The translations under genes were made by a program, and so were the position numbers. A stretch of 64,000 nt of DNA from Kibdelosporangium philippinense (lineage in GTDB: Bacteria > Actinomycetota > Actinomycetes > Mycobacteriales > Pseudonocardiaceae): contig NZ_JAJVCN010000002.1 of the NCBI RefSeq assembly GCF_021390435.2, positions 248,001 to 312,000 on the forward strand. The letters run 5' to 3'. This document shows, piece by piece, positions 32,292 through 41,060 of the stretch. How positions within the stretch are numbered: position 1 is the first letter of the stretch; each line of letters starts with the position of its first letter. The notes under the pieces are model-generated. The model was not told where the DNA came from. It did not search any database and saw only the letters and a program-made list of their open reading frames with translations.

Positions 32292-34412
32292 GTGTTCAAC
32301 AGGTGGGGAATGGTGGCATATCGCCGCCGATGGACGGTGCTCATCGCGGTACTGGTCCTCGCGGTGATCGGTGGACTCTGGGGTCTTGGCGTATTCGACC
32401 GGATGAAACAAGGCGGGTACTACAACGAGTCCAGCCAGTCAGCGGAAGCGGGCCGGATTGCCGAGCAGGCCCTTGGCCAGCGGGAAAGCGATGTCGTTGT
32501 GGTTTACGACGCGGGTCAAGGCAAGAGTGTCGACGATCCGGCGTTGGCAACACGAGTCGTCGACAACCTCAACGCGTTGCCCGCGGATGCTGTCAAACAA
32601 CGCGTTTCATACTGGGAAACCAAAAATCCGGCACTCGCCGACGCCGCAAAACGATATGGCCTTGTGACCATTACCCTCGCCGGTGATGACGAGAGCGACC
32701 GGCTGGCGAATTTCGAACGCGTCAAGGACAAGCTGGCGGTAGCCGGACTTCGGGAGCGAATCGCGGGCAACACCGCGATGGAACACACCATCGGTGAACG
32801 TTCCAAGTCCGATCTGACCATGGCCGAAGCCATTTCCCTTCCGGTCGTGCTGGTGTTGCTGTTGCTGATCTTCGGCAGTGTGGTTGCCGCGCTGCTGCCC
32901 GTTCTTGTCGGTGGCCTGGCGATTGCCGGATCGCTTGGGGTGTTGAACGCGTTGTCCTATGTGGTCGACGTGAACAACTTCGCGGTCAACGTGGCCACTC
33001 TGCTCGGCCTTGGCCTGGCTATTGACTATGGATTGTTCGCCGTCGGGCGGTTCCGTGAAGAACTCGCCGAAGGCCGCACTACCGCCGAGGCCGTGCGCCG
33101 CACAGTGGCCACGGCTGGCCGGACCATCGCGTTCTCGGCGACATTGCTGGTCATCGCGTTGGCCGGGCTGCTGGTGTTCCCGCTCGACTTCCTGAAATCC
33201 ATGGCGTACGGCGGAATGTCCGCGGTCGCGATCGCCGCGGTGATCTCGTTGACCCTGCTGCCCGCGATGCTCGGCATCCTCGGGCCCAAGGTGGACAAGC
33301 TGTCCTTGCCGTGGCGGCGCGACAAGCCGGTGAGCGACCCACGTGGGCTCGCGCGGCTTGGTCGTGCGGTGACGAAGCGGCCGGTCGTGTTCGCCCTGCC
33401 AATCCTGGCTGTCCTGCTGGTGATGGCTTTGCCGTTCGCAAAGGTCAGCTTTGGCGCGGTGACCGAGAAGCAGCTGCCCTCGGACGATCCGACCAGGCAG
33501 GCGATCGAGACCATCAACCAGAACTTCCCTGCGGCAGGCAGCAATACGGCCGAGATTGTCGTACGCGGCTCGGTGAACGTGGACCAGTTTGTCTTGCAGG
33601 TGAACGAAGTCCCCGGCGTGGAACAAGCTGTGGCCGGCGGTGGACGTGACGGCGTCACGGTGATCCATGCCCAGCTGGCTGGCGAACCTGTTGGTGAGGT
33701 GGCACGTCAGGCTGTGGATGGGTTGCGTGCGTTGTCGCCGGACCTACTGGTCGGTGGTCTGACCGCCGAGGTGATGGACGCCAACCAGTCCATTGTGGAT
33801 AACGCGCCGCTGATGATCGGCATACTGGTCGCGGCCACATTGATCTTGATGTTCCTGGCGTTCGGGTCGCTTCTGTTGCCCATCAAGGCCGTCCTGATGA
33901 GCGCGTTGAGCCTGTCGGCGACCTATGGCGTGCTGGTCTTCGTATTCCAATTCGGACACGGCGCCGCGTGGCTGGGGATCACCCCGGAACCGTTGCAGGC
34001 GGGGATGTTCGTGCTGATCGGCGCGGTCGTCTTCGGACTGTCCACGGACTACGAGACGTTCCTGCTGTCCAGGATGATCGAGGCCAGGCACGCCGGGATG
34101 AGCACGCCGGACGCCATTCAGACCGGGCTGGTGCGTACCGGCCGGATGATCAGTGCGGCGGCTCTTCTGCTCATCGTGGTCACCGGAGCATTCGCGTTGT
34201 CCGAGCTTTCGATGATGCGGTTTGTCGGCGTGGGAATGATTGTCGCTCTCATTCTTGACGCGACCGTTGTGCGAATGACGCTGGTCCCGGCCATCATGCG
34301 GCTGCTTGGCGACGCGGTCTGGTGGGCACCGCAGCCACTTCGGCGGCTCCAGCAGAAAGCCGGGCTTAGCGAGGTTGATACACCGGCTGAGAAGGAACTG
34401 GAGAAGGTTTAG
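32292..34412 (+). CDS. MMPL family RND-type transporter
   Basis: This 706-residue membrane protein has the two-repeat RND layout of MMPL proteins: a first membrane helix, an external domain (about 55-195), five helices, a second helix-external-helices repeat. The conserved proton-relay segments are GLAIDYGLFAVGRFREE and FGLSTDYETFLLSRMIEARH. GTG 32292 (MFNRWGMVAYRRRWTVL) has GGGAGG upstream; upstream in-frame codons cross the operators. It likely exports lipids or drugs under control of the divergent TetR. A tandem repeat starts 10 bp after its stop. Confidence 0.9.
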   Translation: MFNRWGMVAYRRRWTVLIAVLVLAVIGGLWGLGVFDRMKQGGYYNESSQSAEAGRIAEQALGQRESDVVVVYDAGQGKSVDDPALATRVVDNLNALPADAVKQRVSYWETKNPALADAAKRYGLVTITLAGDDESDRLANFERVKDKLAVAGLRERIAGNTAMEHTIGERSKSDLTMAEAISLPVVLVLLLLIFGSVVAALLPVLVGGLAIAGSLGVLNALSYVVDVNNFAVNVATLLGLGLAIDYGLFAVGRFREELAEGRTTAEAVRRTVATAGRTIAFSATLLVIALAGLLVFPLDFLKSMAYGGMSAVAIAAVISLTLLPAMLGILGPKVDKLSLPWRRDKPVSDPRGLARLGRAVTKRPVVFALPILAVLLVMALPFAKVSFGAVTEKQLPSDDPTRQAIETINQNFPAAGSNTAEIVVRGSVNVDQFVLQVNEVPGVEQAVAGGGRDGVTVIHAQLAGEPVGEVARQAVDGLRALSPDLLVGGLTAEVMDANQSIVDNAPLMIGILVAATLILMFLAFGSLLLPIKAVLMSALSLSATYGVLVFVFQFGHGAAWLGITPEPLQAGMFVLIGAVVFGLSTDYETFLLSRMIEARHAGMSTPDAIQTGLVRTGRMISAAALLLIVVTGAFALSELSMMRFVGVGMIVALILDATVVRMTLVPAIMRLLGDAVWWAPQPLRRLQQKAGLSEVDTPAEKELEKV

Positions 34413-34422
34413 TGGTGCATAT

Positions 34423-34720
34423 ATGTGCTGTCGGTGTCGGTTCGCCCTGGATCGGCATCGCGGGGTTACACGACCGGCAGCGGGAGTCGGCAGAAGTTCT
34501 TTTATGTGCTGTCGGTGTCGGTTCGCCCTGGATCGGCATCGCGGGGTTACACGACCGGCAGCGGGAGTCGGCAGAAGTTCTTTTATGTGCTGTCGGTGCC
34601 GGTTCGCCCTGGATCGGCATCGCGGGGTTACACGACCGGCAGCGGGAGTCGGCAGAAGTTCTTTTATGTGCTGTCGGTGCCGGTCGCTCGGGGGGCTACA
34701 CGACCGACACCGACAGCACA
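34423..34720 (+). repeat. 81-bp tandem repeat, three full copies and a degenerate fourth
   Basis: A unit beginning atgtgctgtcggtg repeats at 34423, 34504, 34585 and 34666, a constant 81-bp period. The first three copies are nearly identical (the third differs mainly at ggtgtcgg versus ggtgccgg); the fourth diverges after about 15 bp and turns into an inverted repeat. Because 81 is divisible by three, open frames run through it on both strands, but none has a plausible start or composition. There are no variable spacers, so it is not CRISPR. Confidence 0.9.
34667..34720. repeat. Long hairpin in the last 81-bp repeat copy
   Basis: Arms at 34667-34686 and 34701-34720 pair at 19 of 20 positions around a 14-nt loop. 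The left arm is the start of the repeat unit (tgtgctgtcggtg) and the right arm its inverted copy. No T-tract follows, so it is not a typical intrinsic terminator. Confidence 0.8.
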
Positions 34721-34723
34721 GAA

Positions 34724-34752
34724 GTTCAGTTACGCCTATCGGCGAACTGAAC
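34724..34752 (+). terminator. Probable terminator hairpin after the MMPL region
   Basis: Arms gttcagtt/aactgaac and cgcc/ggcg form a 12-bp stem with one bulged A and loop tatc. It directly follows the long repeat hairpin. Without a T-run the terminator call rests on the stem only. I see nothing else in 34753-34899. Confidence 0.55.
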
Positions 34753-34899
34753 CCCAACGCCGCGATGATGGTCGCAGCGCGGGTCTACCTGTACCCGACG
34801 GGTATACACGACTGTCACTCACATTGTGGCATCAACCATCCACAGAGAGCCGCAATCGTTAACAGATGCGCATGACCGCCAGCAGCACTGCATGGTTAG

Positions 34900-35784
34900 G
34901 TGTCGCCCGTGGGTGTTGATCTCGGACTTGATCTTATCGTGGTTGGCTCGGCCAATGCCGACCTGGTAGTCGCCGTGGAAAGGCGGCCGGGGCCAGGGGA
35001 AACCGTGCTTGGCTCGGACACGTCCGTCCTGCCGGGTGGCAAAGGCGCGAACACCGCGGTCGCGGCCGCCAAACTCGGCGCGAAGGTGGCTCTGCTCGGC
35101 GCGGTCGGCCGTGACGGGTATGGCGAACTATTGCTGGAATCGTTGCGTGCGGCCGGTGTGGACACTTCCTTGGTTCGCCGCAGTGACCGGCCGACTGGTG
35201 CGGCGTACATCTTCGTCACTCCGGACGGCGAGAACTCCATCCTCGTTTCACCTGGCGCCAACTCCGCACTCGCCGAACAAGACGTGGAACTGGCTGACGC
35301 GCGCGTGCTTGTTGCCTCGTTGGAAGTGCCGTTGGCAACGGTCGAACACGCTGTCGAGCTGGCTGTGAAGCGTGGAATCCGGCCGGTTGTCAACATTTCG
35401 CCAATGGCCAAGCTGTCCACGGAAACGCTTGCGGCTCTCGACCCAGTCGTGGTCAACGAACACGAAGCCGCCCAACTTCTTGGCGACAACAAGGACCTAT
35501 CCGGCCTTCTTGACCTTGGGCCGCGCTCGGCCGTGGTCACGCTTGGCGCCCGTGGTGCGCTCGTGATCGAGGCGGACGGCACCCATCAAGTCGAATCACC
35601 CAAGGTAGAAGCCGTGGACACGACCGGTGCGGGCGATGCCTTCACCGGCGCGTTGGCGGCCGAGCTGGCCAAGCGTGCCGATCTGGTCACCGCCGCGCAA
35701 CTCGCTGTCAAGGTGGCGGCAATCTCAGTGACCCGCAATGGTGCGCAGCCTTCGTATCCCACAGCGGAGGAAGTTGGCAGGTAA
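34900..35784 (+). CDS. rbsK: Ribokinase (PfkB family)
   Basis: This 294-residue PfkB-family kinase resembles ribokinase. The substrate-binding segment is LPGGKGANTAVAAAKLGAKV and the catalytic, anion-hole motif is VDTTGAGDAFTGALAAEL. It would phosphorylate ribose or a related sugar at the 5 position with ATP. The start is GTG 34900 (alternative GTG 34909); neither has a strong ribosome-binding site. It lies 9 bp before ptsI, so the two are probably co-transcribed. No ribose transporter lies nearby, so the exact sugar is open. Confidence 0.85.
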   Translation: MSPVGVDLGLDLIVVGSANADLVVAVERRPGPGETVLGSDTSVLPGGKGANTAVAAAKLGAKVALLGAVGRDGYGELLLESLRAAGVDTSLVRRSDRPTGAAYIFVTPDGENSILVSPGANSALAEQDVELADARVLVASLEVPLATVEHAVELAVKRGIRPVVNISPMAKLSTETLAALDPVVVNEHEAAQLLGDNKDLSGLLDLGPRSAVVTLGARGALVIEADGTHQVESPKVEAVDTTGAGDAFTGALAAELAKRADLVTAAQLAVKVAAISVTRNGAQPSYPTAEEVGR

Positions 35785-35793
35785 TGTCGGTCC

Positions 35794-37422
35794 ATGCTCA
35801 GTGGCGTCGGCGTAAGTCCTGGTCGGGCCGCGGGCCCGGTAGTCGTGGTGGCCCAGCCAGCGGGAGAACCATCCGCCGGCCCACCCCCTGCGGACCCCGC
35901 GGCCGAGGCACAGCGGATCGGACCGGCAGCGCAGCGGATCGCGGCCGACCTGAACGCGCGTGCCGAAGCGGCATCCGGTGAGGCCAAACAACTCCTGGAA
36001 ACCACGGCGATGATGGCCGCGGACCCCACGTTGGTCACGCAGGCCGAATCACTCGTCACCACCAAACAACTGCCCGCCGCGCGTGCGGTCTACGAAGCTG
36101 CGGCGAGTTTCTCCGAGGCGCTGCGTGCCGCTGGTGGCTACATGGCCGAGCGCGTCCGTGACATCGAGGACGTGCGCGACCGCGTGGTGGCTGACCTGCT
36201 TGGTGTCGCCGCGCCTGGTGTTCCTGACCTGAGCGAGCCGAGTGTGCTTGTCGCGCAAGATCTCGCGCCAGCGGACACCGCCGGGCTCGACCCGGCGAAG
36301 GTCCTCGCGCTGGTCACCGAGGAGGGCGGGCCGACGAGCCACACCGCGATTCTGGCCAGGGCGTTGGGAATTCCCGCGGTAGTCGCGGTTCGTGGTGTGT
36401 TGGCGGCGAAACCCGCGCAGCTCATCGTCGACGGCGGCACGGGCGCGGTGGAGATCCCGAGCGGCCCGATCACGCCGTTCGCTGCCGAGGTGGCTGTGGT
36501 CGACGACTGGAAAGGCGTTGGCACGACGTCCGATGGCTTGCGGGTCAAGATCCTGGCGAACGTGGGCGCGCCCAAGGACGCGAAGGCCGCGGTGGACGCG
36601 GGTGCCGAAGGCGTCGGCTTGTTCCGTACCGAGTTCTCTTACTTGGACGCCACCGACGAGCCGACCGTCGAACAACAGCAGGCCGCGTATGCCGCGGTGC
36701 TGGCACCGTTTCACGGGAAACCGATCATCGTCCGCACGCTCGACGCTGGCGCGGACAAGCCCCTCGCCTTCCTCGCGCCTGATCCCGAGCCCAACCCGGC
36801 GCTGGGTGTGCGCGGCATCCGGGTCTCCCGTGAACGAGTCGACGTGCTTGACCGTCAGCTGGCCGCGATCGTTGGCGCCGCTCAGGAAACGGGCGCGGAC
36901 GTCTCGGTGATGGCGCCGATGATCGCCACGGTCGAAGAGGCCGCGTGGTTCGCCGAGCGCGCGCACGCCGCGGGCATCAAGCGCGCGGGTGTGATGATCG
37001 AGGTCCCGGCCGCGGCACTGGTCGCCGACGAGATCTTCAGTGTCGCCGAGTTCGTGAGCATCGGTACCAACGACCTCGCGCAGTACACCCTCGCGGCGGA
37101 CCGTCAGCTCGGCGCGGTCGCGACCCTCAACGACCCGTGGCAACCCGCGTTGCTGCGGCTGATCGGCATGATCGGCCAAGCAGCCATCAGGGCAGGCAAG
37201 CCAGCAGGTGTCTGTGGCGAAGCGGCTGCGGACCCGGATCTCGCGGGTGTCCTCGTCGGACTTGGCATCAGCAGTCTCTCGATGAACGCAAGCGCGATCC
37301 GCAAGGTCGGTGCCGCGTTGGCCAAACACACCGAGGACTACTTCCGGCAGGTCGCCAGGGCAGCGCTGGTGTCACACACGCCAGCCGACGCGCGCAAGAC
37401 CGTGCACGCGATGATGCGCTAG
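35794..37422 (+). CDS. ptsI: Phosphoenolpyruvate-protein phosphotransferase (PTS enzyme I)
   Basis: This 542-residue protein is enzyme I of the sugar phosphotransferase system. The phosphorylated histidine is H183 in EEGGPTSHTAILARALGIP. The PEP-binding barrel has GVGLFRTEF, RTLDAGADKPL, FVSIGTNDLAQYTLAADR and the catalytic Cys in GVCGEAAADP. It passes phosphate from PEP to HPr, but no HPr or EII gene is in the window. It follows rbsK after 9 bp and its last 4 bp overlap the convergent DUF1707 gene. Confidence 0.95.
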   Translation: MLSGVGVSPGRAAGPVVVVAQPAGEPSAGPPPADPAAEAQRIGPAAQRIAADLNARAEAASGEAKQLLETTAMMAADPTLVTQAESLVTTKQLPAARAVYEAAASFSEALRAAGGYMAERVRDIEDVRDRVVADLLGVAAPGVPDLSEPSVLVAQDLAPADTAGLDPAKVLALVTEEGGPTSHTAILARALGIPAVVAVRGVLAAKPAQLIVDGGTGAVEIPSGPITPFAAEVAVVDDWKGVGTTSDGLRVKILANVGAPKDAKAAVDAGAEGVGLFRTEFSYLDATDEPTVEQQQAAYAAVLAPFHGKPIIVRTLDAGADKPLAFLAPDPEPNPALGVRGIRVSRERVDVLDRQLAAIVGAAQETGADVSVMAPMIATVEEAAWFAERAHAAGIKRAGVMIEVPAAALVADEIFSVAEFVSIGTNDLAQYTLAADRQLGAVATLNDPWQPALLRLIGMIGQAAIRAGKPAGVCGEAAADPDLAGVLVGLGISSLSMNASAIRKVGAALAKHTEDYFRQVARAALVSHTPADARKTVHAMMR

Positions 37423-38021
37423 TCGCCGATCCGGTCGAGCTTCAACGGGAAACGAACCATCACCGACCCCAGCCGTAGTGCTGCGGGTCGCGTGATGGTC
37501 AACGTCCCACCACGGACCTTTCCGTTCAGCACGAACTGTGGTCCCGGCATCTGCCCCGCCCGCACTTTGTTGACGTAACGGCAGTTCAGTACCTGCAGGG
37601 CGGTCGCGTCCAACATCGACTCGGACGGCAGTTTCAACCGCACGTGCGCCGCCCGGACGTCGAACTCGATCCTGACCAGCTGATACGGAATCCGTGCCAC
37701 GGCGAAGTCCAGCTCGCACCAACTCTGGTCGCAGCGCAGAACAAGCTCGTTGGGCACGTCCCACCGACCACGCCTGCGCATCTTCGACAGCACACTGCGC
37801 AGTTCCAACCGCTGGTCCTGCACAGTGTCCTTGTTGACCAGACCAGGGATGTCCATCAAGACCGCGTTCAGCTCTGACCTGGTCTTCGCGGCCAGTGCGG
37901 CTTCGGTTCGGGTAGTGAAGTCCTCAAGTGAGAGCAGGGTTTGCGACAGCGCCTTGTGCAGCAGCCCTACGACATGATCACGTTCGCTGTCGGACACCCG
38001 GAGTTCCCGTGGGTCAGTCAC
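37419..38021 (-). CDS. DUF1707 domain protein
   Basis: This 200-residue protein opens with a DUF1707 (SHOCT-like) domain: ELRVSDSERDHVVGLLHKAL then LSLEDFTTRTEAALAAKTRSEL. The remainder (about 75-200) is a beta-rich soluble domain without membrane segments. Many actinobacterial DUF1707 proteins carry membrane helices or act near cell-envelope regulation; this one does not. It starts at GTG 38021, 15 bp upstream of the response regulator stop. Function is unknown. Confidence 0.75.
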   Translation of the reverse strand: MTDPRELRVSDSERDHVVGLLHKALSQTLLSLEDFTTRTEAALAAKTRSELNAVLMDIPGLVNKDTVQDQRLELRSVLSKMRRRGRWDVPNELVLRCDQSWCELDFAVARIPYQLVRIEFDVRAAHVRLKLPSESMLDATALQVLNCRYVNKVRAGQMPGPQFVLNGKVRGGTLTITRPAALRLGSVMVRFPLKLDRIGD

Positions 38022-38036
38022 GCGAAAACCCTACTG

Positions 38037-38693
38037 TCAATCCGCGTCCAACCCATGCTCAATCGCGTAACGAGCCAGCTCGACTCGGTTGTGCAGCTGC
38101 AGTTTGCGCAAGGTGGACTGGACGTGGTTCTCCACGGTCCGGTGCGACAGGACCAATCGGTCCGCGATCTGGCGCGCGGTCATGCCCTTGGCCACCAACC
38201 GGAGTACCTCGGTCTCGCGGTCGGTCAGCTTCGGGGCGGCATCGGCTTCCGCAGGCGCGGCCGCCATCCGCCGGTACTCACCGAGCACCAATCCGGCCAG
38301 CCCTGCCGTGAACACGGCGTCGCCGTGCGCGGTCCGGTTCACCGCGTCCACGAGTTCCTCGGCCGACGCGGACTTCACGATGTAGCCCGACGCACCGGCC
38401 TTCACCGCCTCGAGCACGTCGCTGTGCGCGCCGCTGGCCGACAACACCAGCACCCGCGTGTTCGGCACGTCCCGCAGGATGTCGCGGGTCGCGTCGACCC
38501 CGGATACCTCACCCAGCTGCAGGTCCATCAGGACGACATCGGGCGTGACCGTCTTGGCGATCCGGACCGCGGCACCCGCGTCACCGGCTGTCGCCCGCAC
38601 GTCGAACCCGCGTTCGCCCAGGTCACGGGCCACGCCGTCGCGCCACATCGGGTGGTCGTCGACGACCATCACCGAGATCGACTTGTCGGTCAT
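38037..38693 (-). CDS. LuxR/NarL-type response regulator
   Basis: This 218-residue protein has a receiver domain with phosphoacceptor D57 (VVLMDLQLG) and acidic pocket VVDDHPMWRDG, then a C-terminal LuxR HTH (LTDRETEVLRLVAKGMTARQ, LSHRTVENHVQSTLRKLQL). The ATG overlaps the stop of the upstream kinase gene as ATGA, so the pair is produced together. In Streptomyces the similar MacR/MacS pair affects morphology and actinorhodin production; similarity is by family and layout only. Confidence 0.92.
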   Translation of the reverse strand: MTDKSISVMVVDDHPMWRDGVARDLGERGFDVRATAGDAGAAVRIAKTVTPDVVLMDLQLGEVSGVDATRDILRDVPNTRVLVLSASGAHSDVLEAVKAGASGYIVKSASAEELVDAVNRTAHGDAVFTAGLAGLVLGEYRRMAAAPAEADAAPKLTDRETEVLRLVAKGMTARQIADRLVLSHRTVENHVQSTLRKLQLHNRVELARYAIEHGLDAD

Positions 38694-39916
38694 CGCACAC
38701 CTCCTACTCTGTGCCGCCCTTTGCCGACCGGCTCACGCGGGATCCGGATCTCCCATTCGGTGCCCTCACCGGGCGCGGTCTCCAGGGTGATCGTGCCACC
38801 CAGGTCGGCAACACGCCCACGAATGGACCGGGCCACGCCCATTCGACCATCGGATGCTGCCTGGTCAAGCCGGCCCGCCGGGATTCCGGCGCCGTCGTCG
38901 CGCACGCTGATCACCACCTCGTCACCGAGGTCTTCCAGCAGCACCCACGCGTTAGCGCCATCGCCTGCGTGTTTCACCACGTTCAGCAGCGCCTCGGACA
39001 CCAGCGAGGTCAGCTCGGTGACGATCGAGGAAGGCAGCTGCACGGGCGTTCCCGGCACCGAGACCTGCACCGACCCGGTCGCCAGGACCTGCAGCCGTGG
39101 CCCGAGGTCGGCAGTCCCGTCCGCCGAAGATTCCGGTGGGGCAGCGGCGACAAGAGACCGCAGCGCCACCTCCTGCTCACCGGCGAGTACACCCAGCTCA
39201 GCAGCCTCACCACCGAGCTCGTTGCCACGCTTGCGGACTCGCGCGAGCACCTGCAGGACGCTGTCGTGAATGCTGCGTGCGAGCCGTTCACGCTCAGCGG
39301 TCGCGGCCTCAGCACGTGCCGCCTGGGCCATACGTTCCTGCGCACGCCGTGCCATGACCGAGGCCAACCCGACGACGAACCCGCTGCCCATGAGTAAGAC
39401 AGCATCCCTGGTCACGTCCGTTGTCAGCGCGCCACGCGAGAAGCCCGTCGCGATGGCCACCACGATGCCCGCGAGCACACCGGCGGTCCGGCCGTTCAAC
39501 ACCGCTGCCGCGATCGGCGGTTCACTGGCCCACACCGTGGTGATCAGGGGCACGATCGCCTCGTTCTGCTCCGGCGACAAGATCCACACCGAGGTGTACA
39601 TCAGCGCACACGTGACCGCGACATCCGTCCACACGACCGCCACGCGGCGGCCGAACTTCATCAGGTACGCGGTGACCGTGAACGCGGTCCACACCGCGAT
39701 CAGGCCAAGCACCGCCCAGGCCAGCTCGGGCTCCGCGTAGTTGTTGTGGTGCACGAACACCGCGGCGACCGCGAAGCCGAACGTCACCAACCGCAGGATG
39801 GCGACGCTCGACCACATCGGCGTCGCCACGTCACTCTTTTGCACGAGCACCTGGCCTTGATCCGGAGTCGTCAAGAACATCGACGTCATCGGCGTCCGTG
39901 TAACGGTCTCGGTCAC
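38690..39916 (-). CDS. Sensor histidine kinase (DUF5931/MacS-like)
   Basis: This 408-residue kinase has about six membrane helices (about 38-190), a dimerisation box with H217 (RERLARSIHDSVLQVL) and an HATPase domain (SEALLNVVKHAGDGANAWVL, VRDDGAGIPAGRL). It belongs to the NarL-partner class. The start GTG 39916 overlaps the end of the AI-2E gene by 86 bp in another frame; ATG 39889 or 39880 would shorten the overlap. It pairs with the response regulator at 38037-38693. Confidence 0.9.
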   Translation of the reverse strand: MTETVTRTPMTSMFLTTPDQGQVLVQKSDVATPMWSSVAILRLVTFGFAVAAVFVHHNNYAEPELAWAVLGLIAVWTAFTVTAYLMKFGRRVAVVWTDVAVTCALMYTSVWILSPEQNEAIVPLITTVWASEPPIAAAVLNGRTAGVLAGIVVAIATGFSRGALTTDVTRDAVLLMGSGFVVGLASVMARRAQERMAQAARAEAATAERERLARSIHDSVLQVLARVRKRGNELGGEAAELGVLAGEQEVALRSLVAAAPPESSADGTADLGPRLQVLATGSVQVSVPGTPVQLPSSIVTELTSLVSEALLNVVKHAGDGANAWVLLEDLGDEVVISVRDDGAGIPAGRLDQAASDGRMGVARSIRGRVADLGGTITLETAPGEGTEWEIRIPREPVGKGRHRVGGVR

Positions 39917-40997
39917 TCAGCAGCGACCGGACGCCAGCGTTGAGCACCGCCAGCAACGGGACCGCCAGCAATGCGCCGGGGATGCCCGCGGCGACGAGAC
40001 CTGCGGTGATCGCGAGGACCACGGCCAACGGGTGCAGCCGGACCGCGCGGCCGAGCAGCCACGGCTGCAGGATGTGACTTTCCAGCTGCATCACGCCGAT
40101 CACGATCGCCAGCACGATCAACGCGGCGATGACACCGTTCGCCACCAGCGCGACCAGCACAGCCACCGCGCCCGCGATGACGGCACCGATGATCGGGATG
40201 AACGCGCCGAGGAAGACCAACGCGGACAGTGGGACCACGAGCGGCACGCCGACGATCGCCAGGCCGATGCCGATCCCGACCGCGTCGACCACCGCGACGG
40301 CCGCGGTCGCCCTGACGTAGCTGACCAGCGAGGAGAAGCTGCGGCGACCGGCCACGTCCACCCGCTCGCGCACGTTCTGCGGCACGCCACGGACCATGAA
40401 CGACCAGATTCCCTCGCCGTCGTAGAGGAAGAAGATCAGGATGAACAGGGTCAGGATGAACCCGGCGAGCACCTCGCCGATGCTGACGGCGGTGGTCAGC
40501 GCGCCGGAGGTGATCGCGGCCTGGTTGGTCTTGATCGTGTCGATGATGTTGTTGATGAAGTCCTTGATCTGCTCGTCGCGCAGGTGCAGCGGACCGTGCT
40601 CCAGCCAGTCCCTGATGGTGTCGAGCGACTGGCCGACCTGCTGCTGCAGCTGTGGCAGACCGGACGAGAACTCCGAGATCACGAAGGTCAGCAGGCCGCC
40701 GATCACGCCGAGCCCGGCGACAAGCACGATCGCGGCGGACAGTCCTTTCGGCACCCGCCAGTCGACCAGCTTGTCGACCGCGGGCACCATCAGCGCCGAC
40801 AGCAGCAACGCGATACCCAGCGGGATGAGCACGGTCGCGAAATACCCGGCGACCAGCATGAGTCCGTAGAGGACAAGGGCAACGGCGGCCACTCGCCACG
40901 ACACCGCCGCGGCGATCCGCAGTCCGCGTGGCACCACATTCGTCACTTCTAGCGGGGCAAGAGGGCGTTTCCTTGGCTCGCTTGTCACTCGCGTCAC
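39831..40997 (-). CDS. AI-2E family transporter
   Basis: This 388-residue protein has about eight membrane helices in the AI-2E/TqsA/YdiK pattern: an N-terminal pair, a long loop (SGLPQLQQQVGQSLDTIRDW), and C-terminal helices with GAFIPIIGAVIAGAVAVLVA. The family includes autoinducer-2 exporters and Na+/H+ exchangers; substrate is unknown here. GTG 40997 is chosen (40988 possible); a longer frame reaches 41297 but overlaps the divergent beta-helix gene. Its last 86 bp overlap the histidine kinase gene. Confidence 0.85.
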   Translation of the reverse strand: MTRVTSEPRKRPLAPLEVTNVVPRGLRIAAAVSWRVAAVALVLYGLMLVAGYFATVLIPLGIALLLSALMVPAVDKLVDWRVPKGLSAAIVLVAGLGVIGGLLTFVISEFSSGLPQLQQQVGQSLDTIRDWLEHGPLHLRDEQIKDFINNIIDTIKTNQAAITSGALTTAVSIGEVLAGFILTLFILIFFLYDGEGIWSFMVRGVPQNVRERVDVAGRRSFSSLVSYVRATAAVAVVDAVGIGIGLAIVGVPLVVPLSALVFLGAFIPIIGAVIAGAVAVLVALVANGVIAALIVLAIVIGVMQLESHILQPWLLGRAVRLHPLAVVLAITAGLVAAGIPGALLAVPLLAVLNAGVRSLLSDRDRYTDADDVDVLDDSGSRPGARAKE

Positions 40998-41060
40998 GTT
41001 ATCGGTATCCGCAGCCGAATTAGGGCGTCCGCACGGCCGTCTGCACGAAAGAATCTCTGT

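Noticed and set aside
34423..34750. CRISPR array or repeat-coding gene
   Set aside because: The 81-bp units are contiguous with no variable spacers, and frames through them have no plausible start or protein features.
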